NCBI GenBank assembly: GCA_016280685.1
Contig: JAEEHE010000121.1
Span: 1-15,473, forward strand
Source of the DNA: Caryophanales bacterium
Lineage (GTDB): Bacteria > Bacillota_I > Bacilli_A > RFN20 > CAG-826
Length of the DNA stretch: 15,473 nt
Reading direction: 5' to 3'
Shown: one piece after another, positions 6,253 to 14,563 of the stretch
Layout of the letters: each line of letters begins with the position of its first letter
How positions within the stretch are numbered: the stretch's first letter is position 1
The notes under the pieces: generated by a model
What the model was told of the DNA's origin: nothing
Database searches by the model: none
What the model saw: only the letters and a program-made list of their open reading frames with translations
Translations under genes and position numbers: made by a program

Positions 6253-9200
6253 ATGGTTTTTACTAAAAAGAGAATATGCGTTCTTATTTCCGCAATAGCG
6301 GTTTCATTTTCCGGTATTACTTTCGGCACTTTAATTGATCATAGATTATTAAGTCAAACAGTCTTTGGCGAAGGAATTCCTACATCACCATATTCTATGA
6401 TTTTTTCTTCAACATCAAATAAATTAGATTTAGGTGATGGCGTTTCTAATGCTTACACTAGAAGAGGTGGTCTAGTTCGCTTTGCCCATCAAGGATTATC
6501 TTCTAGTTCCCACTGGCATAAAATCTCTCACAGTGGTTATCTAAAAAATGTCGATGCGATTAATGGCTTAAAATATATCAGCATTGATTTTTCTAGTAAC
6601 AATAACGCTAAATTAAATATTTCCTATGGCTCGGAAGATGATATGGTTGTGCAAACACAACTATCCTCTGGCCAATTATATAGCTTTAATAACGACAATC
6701 CATCTTATTTCCAAATCAGTAACTTATCTGGAGAAGAAATTGATATTTCTAATATAGAAATAGGATATTCCTGTTCACCTAGTGCTAACCCAGATATGAG
6801 TGGAACGTTTGTTTCAGAAATAAAAGATGATAAATATGTCATAGATGTCAAATCTTTAAATCTCAATAATATTCAAAGCGCATATGAACATGCGATCAAC
6901 TTAAATGAATCACAATTAGATAATCTTAATGAAATATTGATTAATCTTCCTTCAGGTTCAATAAACTTAAATGAATCATTATCTTTCTCAGGTTCAAGAA
7001 AGAATAATACTCCTATTAGAATACTCGGTGACCACACTACTATTTATGGCGGGGAAGAAATCGCTAAAGGTAATTGGGCTTCTTATCAAAATGGTATCTA
7101 TCGCACTTATATCGGAACTAACCTCGATAAGTTCTCATCTTTAATTGTTAATGGAGAAGCTAAAACTCTAGCGAGAACTAATGATTTAACTTTCACCTAT
7201 TCCTATGATAATAGAAAGATTTCTTTTAAGAAGTCACAATATGATCTCTCTTCCATGGAAGGGACTTGTGAAATCGTCACTTTGGAAAGATGGGCACAAT
7301 GCATAGGCGTTGTGGAATCATACAGCAAAAGTGGCGTATTTACTGTCACTTTTACCTTAAATTTAGACACAAATGGGCAATATATCTATTATGACACAAG
7401 CGTTTCTTATAGACCCACTTCCACTACTGAAATTAAAGGCTATTTGCAAGATAATTTATCTTTCCTAGATGAGGTTGGCGAATGGTATTATTCAAAGACT
7501 GATGGTTACCTATATTACAAACCAGAAAATGCCTCTTCGATTAATAGTGACACTTTCATCATTCCTAAAGTTGAAACTGTTCTCTCTACAGAAAACCTCG
7601 TTGATGAAGTTACCTTTGACGGCATTACATTTAACGGAAGCAATTATGCTAGACCATTAGAAGTCGGATTCTTTGAAATGCAAACATCTTGGTTCCTCGA
7701 TCCTGCGACACAATCAAGTGGTTTGATGAGTGGTATGGTTGAAGTTCAAAGTGAAAGAACTCAATTCACTAATTGTCTTTTCAAGAATTCTAGCAATATC
7801 GGAGTACATATTAACACTGCTAGTAAAGATATCACATTATATAATAATGAGATTATTAGTTCTGGCTCTGGTGCTATATATGTTGGCCATCCTTCAAGCC
7901 ATTTATTTGGTGAGATTCCGCAAAACATCAATATTGAAAATAATGTCATCGATAACTTTGGTCGTTTCTATAAAGGTGGTCCCGGTATTTGCGCTGCCTA
8001 TGTTGACGGATTAGATATCATAAACAACACTATTAATAATGGCGGATATAGCGGAATTGCCGCAGGATGGGGTTGGTTAAACAATCAATCCACATATGGT
8101 CATGGTCGCTATCATATTTCTTATAACCGCATTAGCAATGTTATGAATAGCGCCTTCCATGATGGCGGAGGTATTTATGTTTTAGGTAACTTCCCTAATC
8201 AATTAAATGAAATCTTCAATGAAATATCTTATAACTACATTGAAGTTAATTATCTCATGAATGGTGGCATCTATTTAGATGAAGGCAGTTCTTCTTGGGA
8301 TGTTCATGACAATGTCATCAATGTAACAGCAAATAATTTAACGCAACATGGTGTTATCATGATGCACGACCCCATCAATACGGAAAACATTTCACAATTT
8401 GCCAACCATATCACTAACAATTATTATCGTGGCGATGTCGATGGTTCGGAAAACCTATCGCAACTATCTTATCCACAAAATAGTAGCTATTATACAGGTG
8501 ATCAATTAGTCGCTTATAACAATCAAAGAAATATTATCTTTGATACCCCGATTTCCGGTAATGAAACATATGTCAAAGATGATATTTATAATGCTTCCGG
8601 TCATCAAGATAGTAAAAATGTCTTATTCTCTAATAACACAATATTTAATAAATATATCGAAGGCACAACAAACTTAACGCTTGACGCTATAAATGGGCAA
8701 GCCACATTTAATGTCACAGAAGGTGGTTTTGTCTTTACCTCCAACTATATTAGTTTCTTGTTAAACCATGGTTATAGCGGTATCTCCTTAAATATCAATG
8801 CAACTAGTTTAAATTCTACTGAAGCTGTTTATACTGTATGCTTTACTTCAGGCACGATGACATGGGAAGAATTCTACACTCAAAGTCATGTCGGAAATAA
8901 TATCTTAATTCCTCTTAACAAATTTAAAGAGGGCTCTACTTGTGTATTCAAGATTAGAGACTACCAAGGTTTAGGTGCGGATAATAATTTACCCGCAAGA
9001 GTTACTATTTCTAATCTGCAATTATCGAGTTTTTCTACATTAAAAACCGTGCAAAATGATGATATTTCTCTTATTTATTCAACAAATAATGTTGTTACTT
9101 ATTCTTTGAAAAATATTTCTTACAACTGGACAAGAATTCTTTTTGGTGGCATGAAAGACGCTTTGAAAAAAAGCTATTCTAAAGTGAGAATATCCATCAA

Positions 9201-9855
9201 AGGCAATAATCATAATATGTACGTCTTTAAGAGTGGTAGCGATGAAGAAGTTGATTATAACCATCGCATTCTCGTAGGTGGAGGATCCGCCATTATCGAT
9301 TTAGACAATAATGATAAGAATATCGCCATGATGACTTCTCACGAAAATTATGATGGTTCGCAAGATGATGCTGGACAATACGGACAAGTTGAGAACCTCA
9401 CTATCACTTTAAAATTTATCAAGTCTTCTTATGAAGAAATGCTTTTTACTAGAAATCTCTTATCTAAATATATTAGCGGAATTGCTTTATATAATTTAGA
9501 AAATGAAAACGCCACTATTTCCTTCGTTAACTGCACTATGCGTCTTAATCATGCTTTGATTGCGGAAATGATAGAATCAGGTGTTTCTTCCATCGAATTT
9601 GATTTAATTATTCCTAATGAAAGTGAAGTTAAATCAATCGTCACATGTTGGTTTGGTGGACCAAATAATACCGATGTTTCCTATGACTCTGCTGGTGTAT
9701 TCTATATCAACAATAATGTCATTCATATCATTCTAAGGTCTAATAAATTCAATAGCTGTTACGATATACAACTCGTCTCTCGTGATGCGGACGCATATGG
9801 CGGCGTTAACACAAGTTTAGAAAACGCCATAATGACAAATCTAATCTTTAATTAA
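6253..9855 (+). CDS. Large secreted right-handed beta-helix protein with C-terminal modules
   Basis: 1200 residues. MVFTKKR followed by a hydrophobic stretch (about 8-27) is a signal peptide or anchor. Residues about 55-178 form a beta domain related to that of the protein at 1-1263, ending with Cys174. Residues about 225-795 are a right-handed parallel beta-helix: NLPSGSINL, the YYSKTDGYLYYKPEN strand pair, then rungs such as NNVIDNFG, HDGGGIYVLG and GGIYLDEGSSSW with Asn ladders. This resembles secreted glycoside hydrolases and lyases of the beta-helix superfamily (GH141/GH120-like), with no catalytic pair I can assign. Residues about 800-1200 hold three sandwich-like modules. The first and last contain RDYQGLG (R902) and RDADAYGG (R1177) segments also found in the protein at 9924-11639. 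A glycan-degrading or -binding surface enzyme is inferred. No Shine-Dalgarno precedes the ATG. No sortase motif or transmembrane tail is seen. Confidence 0.92.
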   Translation: MVFTKKRICVLISAIAVSFSGITFGTLIDHRLLSQTVFGEGIPTSPYSMIFSSTSNKLDLGDGVSNAYTRRGGLVRFAHQGLSSSSHWHKISHSGYLKNVDAINGLKYISIDFSSNNNAKLNISYGSEDDMVVQTQLSSGQLYSFNNDNPSYFQISNLSGEEIDISNIEIGYSCSPSANPDMSGTFVSEIKDDKYVIDVKSLNLNNIQSAYEHAINLNESQLDNLNEILINLPSGSINLNESLSFSGSRKNNTPIRILGDHTTIYGGEEIAKGNWASYQNGIYRTYIGTNLDKFSSLIVNGEAKTLARTNDLTFTYSYDNRKISFKKSQYDLSSMEGTCEIVTLERWAQCIGVVESYSKSGVFTVTFTLNLDTNGQYIYYDTSVSYRPTSTTEIKGYLQDNLSFLDEVGEWYYSKTDGYLYYKPENASSINSDTFIIPKVETVLSTENLVDEVTFDGITFNGSNYARPLEVGFFEMQTSWFLDPATQSSGLMSGMVEVQSERTQFTNCLFKNSSNIGVHINTASKDITLYNNEIISSGSGAIYVGHPSSHLFGEIPQNINIENNVIDNFGRFYKGGPGICAAYVDGLDIINNTINNGGYSGIAAGWGWLNNQSTYGHGRYHISYNRISNVMNSAFHDGGGIYVLGNFPNQLNEIFNEISYNYIEVNYLMNGGIYLDEGSSSWDVHDNVINVTANNLTQHGVIMMHDPINTENISQFANHITNNYYRGDVDGSENLSQLSYPQNSSYYTGDQLVAYNNQRNIIFDTPISGNETYVKDDIYNASGHQDSKNVLFSNNTIFNKYIEGTTNLTLDAINGQATFNVTEGGFVFTSNYISFLLNHGYSGISLNINATSLNSTEAVYTVCFTSGTMTWEEFYTQSHVGNNILIPLNKFKEGSTCVFKIRDYQGLGADNNLPARVTISNLQLSSFSTLKTVQNDDISLIYSTNNVVTYSLKNISYNWTRILFGGMKDALKKSYSKVRISIKGNNHNMYVFKSGSDEEVDYNHRILVGGGSAIIDLDNNDKNIAMMTSHENYDGSQDDAGQYGQVENLTITLKFIKSSYEEMLFTRNLLSKYISGIALYNLENENATISFVNCTMRLNHALIAEMIESGVSSIEFDLIIPNESEVKSIVTCWFGGPNNTDVSYDSAGVFYINNNVIHIILRSNKFNSCYDIQLVSRDADAYGGVNTSLENAIMTNLIFN

Positions 9856-9873
9856 TAAATTAACTGATACAAT

Positions 9874-9906
9874 AAAAAAGTCGCCCAGTAAGGACGACTT
9901 TTATAT
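9874..9906. terminator. Bidirectional rho-independent terminator
   Basis: AAAAGTCGCCC (9876-9886) pairs with GGACGACTTTT (9892-9902) around a 5-nt loop; one pair is mismatched on the plus strand and is a G-U wobble on the minus strand. Both orientations have a flanking T-run. It lies between two convergent genes and can serve both. Confidence 0.85.
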
Positions 9907-9923
9907 TTAATATAAATTAATGA

Positions 9924-11639
9924 TTATTCAAATCTAATATTTGACATCACTTGTTCAGCAGCAAAACCACTAAAGTCTGATTTTTGAGGTTCGAGCTTAT
10001 AGAATAAGGTTGGGAATTCAACTAAATGATTTAAGTCAATTGTGATATCCGTATCATTTGTATCTACAGCGGTGAAACCAATAGCCCAGTTAGCTTGATA
10101 TCCTTTTGCGATGGCTTCTTCAGATGTTACACCATCGGAAACAACAGTTAATCTGCCGAGGCCTTCAGTATCAGAATGTAAGTGGAATATCATTTTAGTT
10201 TTGCCAGCTTTAAGAGCGGATGTAAGGAAGGCATTAGAGATATGAACACTATGTGTTCCATCTAATGTGATAACCCTATTAACTAAATCTGCTTGGAGAG
10301 TAAGATTTGTTCCGGGTTGAGCTGTGAAAATGGCTTTCAAATTGTCAATGCTATCAAACATTGTGTCATAACCAGTTGTAACAATACGGAAATCATAGAA
10401 TCTTGCACCTTGTGATCTAAAATTAACTGTACCATCATAATCACGCCACAAGAATTCTAGATTCTTTGTATCATCAACAAATTCTTTTGTTAAGACAACT
10501 TCAAGAGAACCATCTTCAGCTTTATTTTTATTTTGTAAAACGTAGGGATTTCCAGTTTCACTAATTGGAGTTCTAATCGTACAGAATGCATTAACTTCTT
10601 CTTGATTATTCGGTCTCATTTTGAATGATAATGAACCGAAACCATCAATACTTCTTAATAATTCAAAAAATGGAAGACCAATATGGAATGTTTGGCAATC
10701 CGCCATTTCGAATGCTTTATTTTCTGTATCTAAAGCGGTAATGTCAGTTGGAACATTTTTGTTATTACCATTAACATCGTTACGTCTTTCAATTGTGAAA
10801 TAATTGTGAACAGCACCTTTAGAATTAAACATTTTATCAATAGAATTGACAAATGTGAGATTGCTTAAAGTAACATTCGCTGGAAGTGAATTATGTCCAC
10901 CAAAAGCGCTATCTCTTAAATAGAAATCAAAGCTTGCATTAGCATCATCACCATCAAAATCATATTTTGTTAAATCGATTTGATATGAATGTTTTTGAGT
11001 TAAATCGCGAGCAGCTTCATCATAGTTAATCATCCAGTTAGAATTAGATGTAATAGCAGCATAGTAGTTTGGATTTCTTCCAAATAAAGCTTCATCAACG
11101 ACTAAATCAAATGCAAGAGCAGTAGCTCCTTCAGATTTAGCGAGTTTTAATAATCTATTACTGAAACTAATAATAGCTTGAACATCTGCTTGTTCTTCAG
11201 AAGCGGGATCTTTACCAACTCTAAATGACATAGAATCATTCGCACGGTTGGCTTTTATATTCTTAATAACACCACCGACATATGTGTTAAAGACGCCACC
11301 ACTTTGCATGATTCTTTCTTCCCAAGTTGTGACTGGAGCAATATAAGCTGGGTGTCCTTCGTTAACACCACCAATTAAAGAACCATCTTCTGAAAAAGTA
11401 CCTACTTCTGGTTGATCTAGAAAAACACTATGGCATTTGCAGCACACATAGAATTCATCATAACCGGCTTCATCAAAAGTCGCTTCTTTAGCGGCATAAT
11501 GATTGCCAACGTGGTCGCATTCATCTGCTGATGTAATTTTTATATGTTTGTTATTCAACAAAGTGATTGTCACAGCAGAAGAAAACGCTAATGCGCTGAC
11601 AAGAGAAACGATTAAAAGATTCTTTCTTTTATTTTTCAT
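9924..11639 (-). CDS. Secreted three-module protein with Cys/His cluster
   Basis: 571 residues from the ATG at 11639, chosen because GAGGAG lies 7 nt upstream; an ATG 27 nt earlier has no such site and would put charged residues before the signal. Residues 1-6 are basic and about 7-28 hydrophobic, a Sec signal peptide. Residues 41-70 hold C41, H43, H47, C66, C67, C69 and H70 in a C-D-H...YVCCKCH arrangement, like the small Cys/His domain found in many Firmicute surface proteins with the pattern C..H..AxEATxxxxG...YxCxxC; metal binding is inferred. Three modules follow (about 105-260, 270-420, 430-571). Module 1 contains YLRDSAFGG..SLPANVTLSNL (R242) and module 2 WRDYDGTVNF (R399). The first motif matches the beta-helix protein. 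No catalytic motif is seen. Likely an exported binding protein; the family is not recognised. Confidence 0.88.
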   Translation of the reverse strand: MKNKRKNLLIVSLVSALAFSSAVTITLLNNKHIKITSADECDHVGNHYAAKEATFDEAGYDEFYVCCKCHSVFLDQPEVGTFSEDGSLIGGVNEGHPAYIAPVTTWEERIMQSGGVFNTYVGGVIKNIKANRANDSMSFRVGKDPASEEQADVQAIISFSNRLLKLAKSEGATALAFDLVVDEALFGRNPNYYAAITSNSNWMINYDEAARDLTQKHSYQIDLTKYDFDGDDANASFDFYLRDSAFGGHNSLPANVTLSNLTFVNSIDKMFNSKGAVHNYFTIERRNDVNGNNKNVPTDITALDTENKAFEMADCQTFHIGLPFFELLRSIDGFGSLSFKMRPNNQEEVNAFCTIRTPISETGNPYVLQNKNKAEDGSLEVVLTKEFVDDTKNLEFLWRDYDGTVNFRSQGARFYDFRIVTTGYDTMFDSIDNLKAIFTAQPGTNLTLQADLVNRVITLDGTHSVHISNAFLTSALKAGKTKMIFHLHSDTEGLGRLTVVSDGVTSEEAIAKGYQANWAIGFTAVDTNDTDITIDLNHLVEFPTLFYKLEPQKSDFSGFAAEQVMSNIRFE

Positions 11640-11745
11640 AAAATTCTCCTCTTTTGTTTTTTTCATTATATTTCTTTAATATAAGGAATTAAATATAGTT
11701 CAATATTTGAAATAGAAAAATGAAATAATGAGAATTTTAGAGATA

Positions 11746-11797
11746 ATTATATTTTTTCCAAAACGCAATTCTAAAACGCAATTTATGATATTTTGCG
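11746..11797 (-). promoter_or_regulatory. Promoter with tandem and inverted GCGTTTT repeats
   Basis: On the minus strand TATAAT (11751-11746) is a consensus -10 for the gene starting at 11639, with a leader of about 100 nt. Upstream, AAAACGCAATT occurs twice with a 13-bp period (11760-11770 and 11773-11783). An inverted relative, TTTTGCGCTTTGG, starts at 11791. The repeats cover the expected -35 region, as an operator would. The rest of 11640-11830 is AT-rich; I see no gene in it. Confidence 0.45.
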
Positions 11798-11830
11798 CTT
11801 TGGAATTAATTTACAGACCGATTTAACACA

Positions 11831-11857
11831 AAAAAAGCCGCCACAATGGACGACTTA
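11831..11857 (-). terminator. Terminator of the rpsF-ssb-rpsR operon
   Basis: On the minus strand AAGTCGTCC, loop ATTGT, GGCGGCTT form an 8-bp stem with one bulged U, followed by a run of seven T. It lies about 45 nt after the rpsR stop. Its sequence resembles the terminator at 9874-9906. Confidence 0.8.
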
Positions 11858-11871
11858 ATTTACATTTTTTA

Positions 11872-11892
11872 GACGATTGTTTCGTCTTTTTA
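11872..11892. other. Perfect 6-bp hairpin between rpsR and its terminator
   Basis: AGACGA (11872-11877) pairs with TCGTCT (11883-11888) around a 5-nt loop and is flanked by A/T runs. On the plus strand it would be a short terminator that blocks antisense reading into rpsR. On the minus strand it is a 3'-UTR hairpin ahead of the main terminator. Confidence 0.5.
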
Positions 11893-11902
11893 CAACATTG
11901 AA

Positions 11903-12130
11903 TTAGTCTTCAACGTATGGGAGAAGAGCCATGAATCTTGCTCTTTTAATAGCAACGGCTAATTCTCTTTGATGTTTTGCACATGTACCAGTACCTCTAC
12001 GTGGAGAAATCTTTCCGTTAGGGGTAATCATGGTTTTTAATGTTTCGATATCTTTGTAATCGATAAATTTAGATTTATTTTTGCAAAACACACAAACTTT
12101 TTTATGTGGTCTAACTTTTCTAAATGCCAT
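11903..12130 (-). CDS. rpsR: 30S ribosomal protein S18
   Basis: 75 residues, the normal S18 length, with the conserved core [24 protein letters not shown] and the [31 protein letters not shown] signature region. S18 binds S6 on the 30S platform. This copy has C13, C16, C50 and H53, that is C-x2-C plus C-x2-H, so it is the zinc-binding type. A GAAAGGAAA Shine-Dalgarno precedes the ATG. It is the last gene of the conserved rpsF-ssb-rpsR operon, 17 nt after ssb. The operon stops here and does not run on into rplI. Confidence 0.98.
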   Translation of the reverse strand: MAFRKVRPHKKVCVFCKNKSKFIDYKDIETLKTMITPNGKISPRRGTGTCAKHQRELAVAIKRARFMALLPYVED

Positions 12131-12147
12131 ATTGTTTTCCTTTCTAA

Positions 12148-12579
12148 TTAGAATGGAAGATCATCGCCTGGCAAATCTAATGTGTCGAGATTCTTATTAG
12201 AATCATCTTGTTCAGGAATGTCACTTTCGAAAGAGACAGCTTCTTCACCTTCACCTTTAGATTTTGGTTCTAAGAATTGAACGGAATCACACATAATTTC
12301 GACGACAGAACCTTTGGTTCCATCTTTACGGGTGAATCTACGTTGGCTTAGACGGCCATCGACGCCTACCAATGCACCTTTTCTGAGGAATTTGGTCAAA
12401 TTATCAGCTTGTTGTTGAAACACTGTGCAGTTAAAGAAATTTGTATTCTTTGTGCCATCAGGATTTCTTTTGCGATCATCAACAGCGATAGTAAATGAAC
12501 AAACAGACATACCAGAATTGGTGGTTTTGAGTTCAGGGGTATCGGTTAAACGACCCACTAAAATTACACGATTAATCAT
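12148..12579 (-). CDS. ssb: Single-stranded DNA-binding protein
   Basis: 143 residues. The OB-fold occupies residues about 1-105 ([17 protein letters not shown] start, [62 protein letters not shown]). A Gly/Asp-rich linker follows, then an acidic tail ending DDLPF, the tip that recruits replication and repair partners. SSB coats single-stranded DNA at forks and repair sites. The GGAGG Shine-Dalgarno overlaps the rpsF stop region, so translation is linked to rpsF. Confidence 0.98.
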   Translation of the reverse strand: MINRVILVGRLTDTPELKTTNSGMSVCSFTIAVDDRKRNPDGTKNTNFFNCTVFQQQADNLTKFLRKGALVGVDGRLSQRRFTRKDGTKGSVVEIMCDSVQFLEPKSKGEGEEAVSFESDIPEQDDSNKNLDTLDLPGDDLPF

Positions 12580-12596
12580 ATAAATGATAATCCTCC

Positions 12597-12887
12597 TTAT
12601 TCTTGATCGGCGACGATAAAGAATCTTAATACTTTTGCATTGTGACGAACTTTACGGGTGAATTCATCTAATGCAGTTTGTTCAGCCGAGACTTTAACGA
12701 CGACATAGTAACCTTTGGTTTCGTCATCGATAGGATAAGCGAGATCGCGTAAACCAAAACTTTCATCAACTTTACCTAATGTTGCACCATTAGCAACTAA
12801 GAGGTCTGCTAATTCTTTTTTGGCGGCATCGCGACCGGCTTCATCTAAGTCGGCTCTCAAAATGTACATTAATTCGTATTTGCGCAT
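12597..12887 (-). CDS. rpsF: 30S ribosomal protein S6
   Basis: 96 residues with the S6 start MRKYELMYILRADLDE, the GLRDLAYPIDDETKGYYVVVKVSA core, and the VRHNAKVLRFFIVADQE end. S6 pairs with S18 on the 30S platform. A strong GGGAGG lies 7 nt before the ATG. It is the first gene of the operon, with a consensus promoter and a leader of about 60 nt that could carry S6:S18 autoregulation. Confidence 0.98.
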   Translation of the reverse strand: MRKYELMYILRADLDEAGRDAAKKELADLLVANGATLGKVDESFGLRDLAYPIDDETKGYYVVVKVSAEQTALDEFTRKVRHNAKVLRFFIVADQE

Positions 12888-12909
12888 TTTCGTACCTCCC
12901 TTTGGACTT

Positions 12910-12928
12910 CTGGCTATTTACATAGCAG
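12910..12928 (-). promoter_or_regulatory. Hairpin in the rpsF leader
   Basis: On the minus strand CTGCTAT, loop GTAA, then ATAGCCAG form 7 pairs with one bulged C and a GNRA-type loop, 20 nt before the ribosome-binding site. The position fits an S6:S18 feedback element, but I do not see enough of the known S6:S18 leader consensus to name it. A second hairpin, TGCTT/AAGCA (12935-12948 region), lies just upstream. Confidence 0.4.
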
Positions 12929-12955
12929 AGAGTAATTGCTTTAAAAAGCATTAAG

Positions 12956-12984
12956 ATTATACCTATACACGTACGATAATGCAA
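12956..12984 (-). promoter_or_regulatory. Promoter of the rpsF-ssb-rpsR operon
   Basis: On the minus strand TTGCAT (12984-12979), a 17-nt spacer and TATAAT (12961-12956) form a near-consensus sigma-A promoter. The start is expected near 12949. Confidence 0.85.
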
Positions 12985-12990
12985 GCGAAC

Positions 12991-13020
12991 AAAAGAAAAA
13001 ATGAGACATATGTCCCATTT
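12991..13020 (-). terminator. Terminator of the dus-lysS transcript
   Basis: AAATGAGACAT (12999-13009) pairs with ATGTCCCATTT (13010-13020), an almost perfect palindrome with one wobble. On the minus strand it is followed by TTTTT and TCTTTT. The stem starts directly after the lysS TAG stop. Confidence 0.85.
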
Positions 13021-14508
13021 CTATCTATCTCTCATTGTGGGGAAGAGAATAACTTCACGAATTTGAGGTTGATTGGTTAATAACATTACCAATCGGTCAA
13101 TGCCCATTCCAACACCGCCTGTAGGAGCCATACCATATTCAAGAGCCTCTACAAAGTCGACATCCATTTCACTAGCTTCATCATCGCCTAATTCTTTTGC
13201 TTTAAGTTGATCGATGAATCTCTGTCTTTGGTCGATTGGGTCATTTAATTCGCTATAGGCATTCGCGAGTTCACGCCCATTTACAAATAATTCAAATCTT
13301 TCTGTAAAACGAGGATCTTTACCTTTCTTGGTTAATGGAGAAACTTCGATTGGGTAGGAATAAACAAATGTTGGTTGAATGAGTTCGTCTTGGCATAATT
13401 CCTCAAAGAATTCATTCATAACATAACCTACAGTATTCTTAAATTTATCAAGGTGAATTTCATATTTATCCGCGAGGGCTTTCGCTTCTTCAAATGAGGT
13501 GATAGAAGCAAAGTCAATACCGGTCTTTTCTTTGATTAAATCATTCATAGAAATCCATCTAAATGGTGATTTGAAATCGATATCAACACCTTGGTAATTG
13601 ACGATTGCAGAACCGGTAACATTCTTCGCTACTTTTCTAATCATTCTTTCAGTTAAAGCACCGATACCTCTTAAGTCAGAATAAGCTTGGTAGATCTCGA
13701 TAGAAGTAAATTCAGGATTATGGCTAGCATCCATACCTTCATTTCTAAATAAACGACCGATTTCATACACTCTTTCCATACCACCAACAATTAAACGTTT
13801 TAAGTTCAATTCAGTAGCAATTCTAAGGTAAAAGTCTTTATCTAACGTATTATGATGGGTGACAAATGGTCTAGCAGAAGCACCACCTAAAATAGGATTA
13901 AGAATAGATGTTTCCACTTCCACAAAATCATTCTCATCTAAGAAATGTTGAATCTCTCTAACGATTTTAGGACGAGCAAAAGCAACCTTACGTGAATCAT
14001 CGTTAACGATTAAGTCTAAGTATCTTCTTCTACTTCTTTCTTCCACATCAGTTAAACCATGGAATTTTTCTGGAAGAGGATGTAAGCATTTTGTTAAGTG
14101 AGTATATTTTTCAACACGGATAGTTAATTCGCCAGTTCTAGTCATCATAACACGACCTTTTAAACCGACGATATCACCGATATCTGCCAAGCGGAAAACT
14201 TCATAGGATTTTTTACCTACAACATCAATACCAATATAGCCTTGGATATTACCGGTTTTATCTTGAATATTAACGAATGAAGCCTTGCCCATTCTTCTGA
14301 TAGCCATGATTCTTCCCGCTACTGAAACGATGAGATTCATCTTATCTAAACTAGCAGCAGTTTTCTTTTCACATAATTTACGAATATCTTTAACGTGATG
14401 AGAAACTTTATAAGCTTTTCCAAAAGGATCGATACCTAATTCTCTATATTTATCGAGCTTATCTCTTCTAGCTTGTTCTTGATCGTTTAATACTTGTTTG
14501 TTATCCAT
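13021..14508 (-). CDS. lysS: Lysyl-tRNA synthetase, class II
   Basis: 495 residues, the usual length. It charges tRNA-Lys with lysine using ATP. An N-terminal OB-fold anticodon-binding domain (about 55-165, with VSVAGRIMAIRRMGKASFVNIQD) is followed by the class II catalytic core. Motif 2 is FRNEGMDASHNPEFT (R255) and motif 3 is GMGIDRLVMLL (R472); RPFVTHHN and ELNLKRLIVGG are also typical. The ATG has a GTGAGGTG ribosome-binding site. It lies 55 nt downstream of the dus gene in the same direction, the gene order known from other Bacilli, and is followed at once by a terminator. Confidence 0.98.
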   Translation of the reverse strand: MDNKQVLNDQEQARRDKLDKYRELGIDPFGKAYKVSHHVKDIRKLCEKKTAASLDKMNLIVSVAGRIMAIRRMGKASFVNIQDKTGNIQGYIGIDVVGKKSYEVFRLADIGDIVGLKGRVMMTRTGELTIRVEKYTHLTKCLHPLPEKFHGLTDVEERSRRRYLDLIVNDDSRKVAFARPKIVREIQHFLDENDFVEVETSILNPILGGASARPFVTHHNTLDKDFYLRIATELNLKRLIVGGMERVYEIGRLFRNEGMDASHNPEFTSIEIYQAYSDLRGIGALTERMIRKVAKNVTGSAIVNYQGVDIDFKSPFRWISMNDLIKEKTGIDFASITSFEEAKALADKYEIHLDKFKNTVGYVMNEFFEELCQDELIQPTFVYSYPIEVSPLTKKGKDPRFTERFELFVNGRELANAYSELNDPIDQRQRFIDQLKAKELGDDEASEMDVDFVEALEYGMAPTGGVGMGIDRLVMLLTNQPQIREVILFPTMRDR

Positions 14509-14563
14509 ATAAACACCTCACATTTGCCTAAATAGTATACTTTAATAATTTGAATTTTTATAG

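Noticed and set aside
7469..8014. Short frames inside the beta-helix gene on both strands
   Set aside because: They are out-of-frame shadows of a long gene with clear fold features.
11640..11666. Longer start at ATG 11666 for the three-module protein
   Set aside because: The GAGGAG site lies between the two ATGs, 7 nt before the one at 11639, and the extra residues spoil the signal peptide.
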